Source: Panaeolus papilionaceus (lineage: Eukaryota; Basidiomycota; Agaricomycetes; Agaricales). Taken from it: a DNA stretch of 64,000 nt. The notes beneath the pieces were generated by a model. It was not told the DNA's origin and did not search any database. It saw only the letters and a list, made by a program, of their open reading frames with translations. Each line of letters begins with the position of its first letter. The stretch's first letter is position 1. A program made the translations under genes and the position numbers. The stretch spans positions 1,364,001-1,428,000 of the forward strand of contig JADNRZ010000006.1 in NCBI GenBank assembly GCA_015501605.1, given 5' to 3'. Of the stretch, positions 62,304-64,000 are shown in pieces.

Positions 62304-62427
62304 TGTTGTAATTCGGTATTTCCGTATTAGGTAGTCACCCCAGAATCCCCAAATTGGGGTATTCTGTTACATAATATACTAAGTTGAACTTCACTCTTAC
62401 CATCGTGTATCGTCGTATATCACAAAA
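62304..62427 (+). repeat. Left LTR of the miniature element
   Basis: 124 bases beginning TGTTGTAATTCGG and ending ATATCACAAAA. Identical at every base to 63,134-63,257. Confidence 0.92.
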
Positions 62428-62444
62428 GGTTATGGGCCCCGAGC
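62428..62444 (+). other. Probable primer-binding site, half-tRNA type
   Basis: GGTTATGGGCCCCGAGC directly after the LTR. The part GGTTATGGGCCC is close to the complement of the anticodon loop and stem of initiator methionine tRNA (CAT anticodon). That is the priming used by Drosophila copia and yeast Ty5, and differs from 3'-acceptor priming. Confidence 0.6.
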
Positions 62445-63123
62445 TACATTAATCTGTGTCTGCTTGCACATCCACTGGGGATATTTCATTGCTTGCTCAC
62501 TACCTGCTTCACTGTCAATTATTACATCAGCAAAATAACTGTTATCTATGGTTGGAAGCCTCGTATAACCACCACTTTGCTCTTGCTAGCTGCCAGCTAA
62601 GCAGTTCAATTCACCACCACTTTTTTTATTTCCTCATTCATTTCATTCCCTGTCCTTATTCCTGGCATCACCACTATCACTATCATTAACATTGATTCTG
62701 CACCACCACCACTATGTTATCTGGAAGTCCTTGGATGGCTACACCTACTACTTCAAGTTGGACCAGAGGGTGTTATTGGAGAAGTTGATGGAAGGATATG
62801 TTTGCTTGTAAAGGGTTAGAGGAGGCATTTGAGATGAAGAAGAAGATATAGAAGGGAAAGCTAAGATTGGTTAAGTCTTGATTTATTCCATCTCTCTTTT
62901 ATCATTGGTTTGGTAGACTTATGGTATCTATTGATGGCTCTGGCAGATGTTGGCCATTTTAGTTCTGTAGTTTTCTTTCTTAATTTACTTTGCCATCCTC
63001 TTCCCCTTCACAAAGCATCATCCTTTCCTTAATTACCTGGATTTATTTTTCTTTTGCATTCTCATTTATTTTTTCTCCTTGTTTACCTGTTTTTACAGCT
63101 ACTTTAGATTGGAGATTCTGGTT

Positions 63124-63133
63124 TGAGGGGGTG
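63124..63133 (+). other. Polypurine tract of the miniature element
   Basis: A G-rich tract (gagggggtg) ending directly at the right LTR, in the expected place to prime plus-strand DNA synthesis. Confidence 0.65.
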
Positions 63134-63257
63134 TGTTGTAATTCGGTATTTCCGTATTAGGTAGTCACCCCAGAATCCCCAAATTGGGGTATTCTGTTAC
63201 ATAATATACTAAGTTGAACTTCACTCTTACCATCGTGTATCGTCGTATATCACAAAA
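63134..63257 (+). repeat. Right LTR of the miniature element
   Basis: Exact copy of 62,304-62,427. The following AATAA is the target duplication. Confidence 0.92.
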
Positions 63258-64000
63258 AATAAGGTAGACTTTGAGCGACTTGAGGGCACGATAGAGACCG
63301 TACAACTCAAGCTTGGGTTGTGAAAAGCGAGCCTCACGCTCATTAAGAGTAATGGAACCAAAACGAGAGTAATATCGACGATTGGGATTGCTGGCATCGC
63401 ACTGAGCCAACAGATAACCAACTGCGATGTATGAGGTATCAACAGCCAAGATAATCGGAGGCGCATCCTCTGAATAATCAAGAGGACGAAGCGCTGGCGA
63501 CTCTAGAAGCGCACGCTTAAGGTCTTCCTGAGCAGTGACCTGCTCAGGTCCGAAAATAAAAGGTGCATCCTTGCGTGTCAACTTATTCAAGTGATGCGCT
63601 TGGTGTGCGAAGTTTCGAATGAATATACGGCAAATGCCAATGGTACCAAGAAATGCACGAAGCTCGGTAAGGGAAGAATAAGGTCCCCAGTTAACAATCT
63701 TGTCAACTCGGGAAGGATCAGGAATGCGACCATTAGGTGTGCACAAATGACCAAGAACGATGAAACATAGAGCAAATAAAACAGATTTTGATCCTGAAAA
63801 CGTACCACCTGCGTACTTCATACGCTGAATAACACGATTAAGATTAAGAAAATGCTCCCAAACGAAGCGTCGAATCCCAGGATTACCGGGAATCGTTTCG
63901 AATGAACCATCCTCAAGACGGTAATAAGAAATGGGACCCTTCACTGGCACATCATCAATGTATGGTACAGTGACGTGTGGGATCTCAGGTTGAAGAATAA

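Larger units (their letters stand above)
62304..63257 (+). mobile_element. Miniature LTR retrotransposon (TRIM-like) nested in the Ty3 element
   Basis: 954 bases bounded by two identical 124-base direct repeats and flanked by a 5-base target duplication AATAA (62,299-62,303 and 63,258-63,262). Next to the left repeat lies GGTTATGGGCCCCGAGC, and next to the right repeat a purine tract (gagggggtg), in the positions of the primer-binding site and polypurine tract. The 706-base interior has no long reading frame; a short stretch (about 62,712-62,810) may be a relic of a gag-like gene. It must have used proteins made elsewhere. Confidence 0.9.
61723..64000 (-). mobile_element. Truncated Ty3/gypsy retrotransposon polyprotein, interrupted
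   Basis: Read from the right edge leftward. The frame shows the reverse transcriptase active site Y-I-D-D (about 63,950-63,960), a thumb/connection region (G-H-L-C-T-P-N-G-R-I-P-D, L-R-A-F-L-G-T-I-G), and then the RNase H start (I-L-A-V-D-T-S-Y-I-A-V-G-Y-L-L). A foreign 954-base element then intervenes (62,304-63,257). Beyond it RNase H resumes (N-L-I-V-E-V-D-A-K-Y-I) but soon jumps to an integrase C-terminal region (L-V-L-I-R-N-T-A-I-E-K-S-L, R-A-R-Y-L-G-P). The end is an acidic tail stopping at 61,723. Most of RNase H and nearly all of integrase are missing, so the element was internally deleted. It is not able to move on its own. Confidence 0.88.

Overview
The window looks like nuclear DNA of a mushroom-forming basidiomycete (Agaricomycetes). 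Genes are dense on both strands and are cut by many introns of about 45-60 bases with GTATGT/GTAAGT/GTGCGT donors. The families also point that way: BTB/POZ and F-box expansions, a DUF6535-type membrane protein, a fungal fruit-body lectin, an Agaricomycete-type AIG1-like GTPase and Ty3-type retroelements. I saw no rRNA, tRNA, CRISPR array or bacterial-style operon.

Layout. 0-10.7 kb: three tandem paralogues (minus strand) of a six-exon BTB/POZ gene, with pieces of a small multi-membrane-segment gene behind each and a stranded copy of a neighbouring gene's 3' end between two of them. 10.8-13.0 kb: an F-box protein, the source of that stranded piece. 14.9-17.3 kb: CCR4 deadenylase (minus), divergent from mevalonate diphosphate decarboxylase (18.3-19.6 kb, plus). 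19.9-23.3 kb: a secreted subtilisin-like protease with about 13 exons. 25.5-27.2 kb: a secreted protein with a long Asp/Ser/Gly tract and a T4-type (GH24) lysozyme domain. 28.4-30.5 kb: an F-box-like leucine-rich protein. 32.1-33.7 kb: PRMT1-type arginine methyltransferase. 34.0-34.6 kb: a BRI3-like small membrane protein. 35.1-37.9 kb: a DUF6535 protein with a helical-repeat-like tail. 38.0-39.1 kb: a second F-box-like protein.

39.4-52.0 kb is an accessory block. Two paralogous AIG1-like GTPases and two paralogous copies of an unknown partner gene (all minus strand) sit on either side of a 1.3-kb inverted duplication that carries two identical copies of a fruit-body lectin facing away from each other's 3' ends. 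Decayed reading frames lie between. The partner gene carries different one-base frameshifts in its two copies. 52.5-54.0 kb: a secreted GH16-like protein. 54-61.7 kb is gene-poor. 61.7-64.0 kb holds a truncated Ty3/gypsy polyprotein (reverse transcriptase to RNase H, then the integrase C-terminus) interrupted by a 954-base miniature LTR element with identical 124-base LTRs and a half-tRNA-type primer site.

Housekeeping functions (mRNA deadenylation, isoprenoid synthesis, arginine methylation) are interleaved with fast-evolving families for secretion, defence or recognition (lectin, lysozyme, protease, GTPase pairs, BTB/F-box). Exon boundaries below were read by eye from splice-site consensus, reading-frame phase and agreement between paralogues. 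They are stronger for the three BTB genes than elsewhere.
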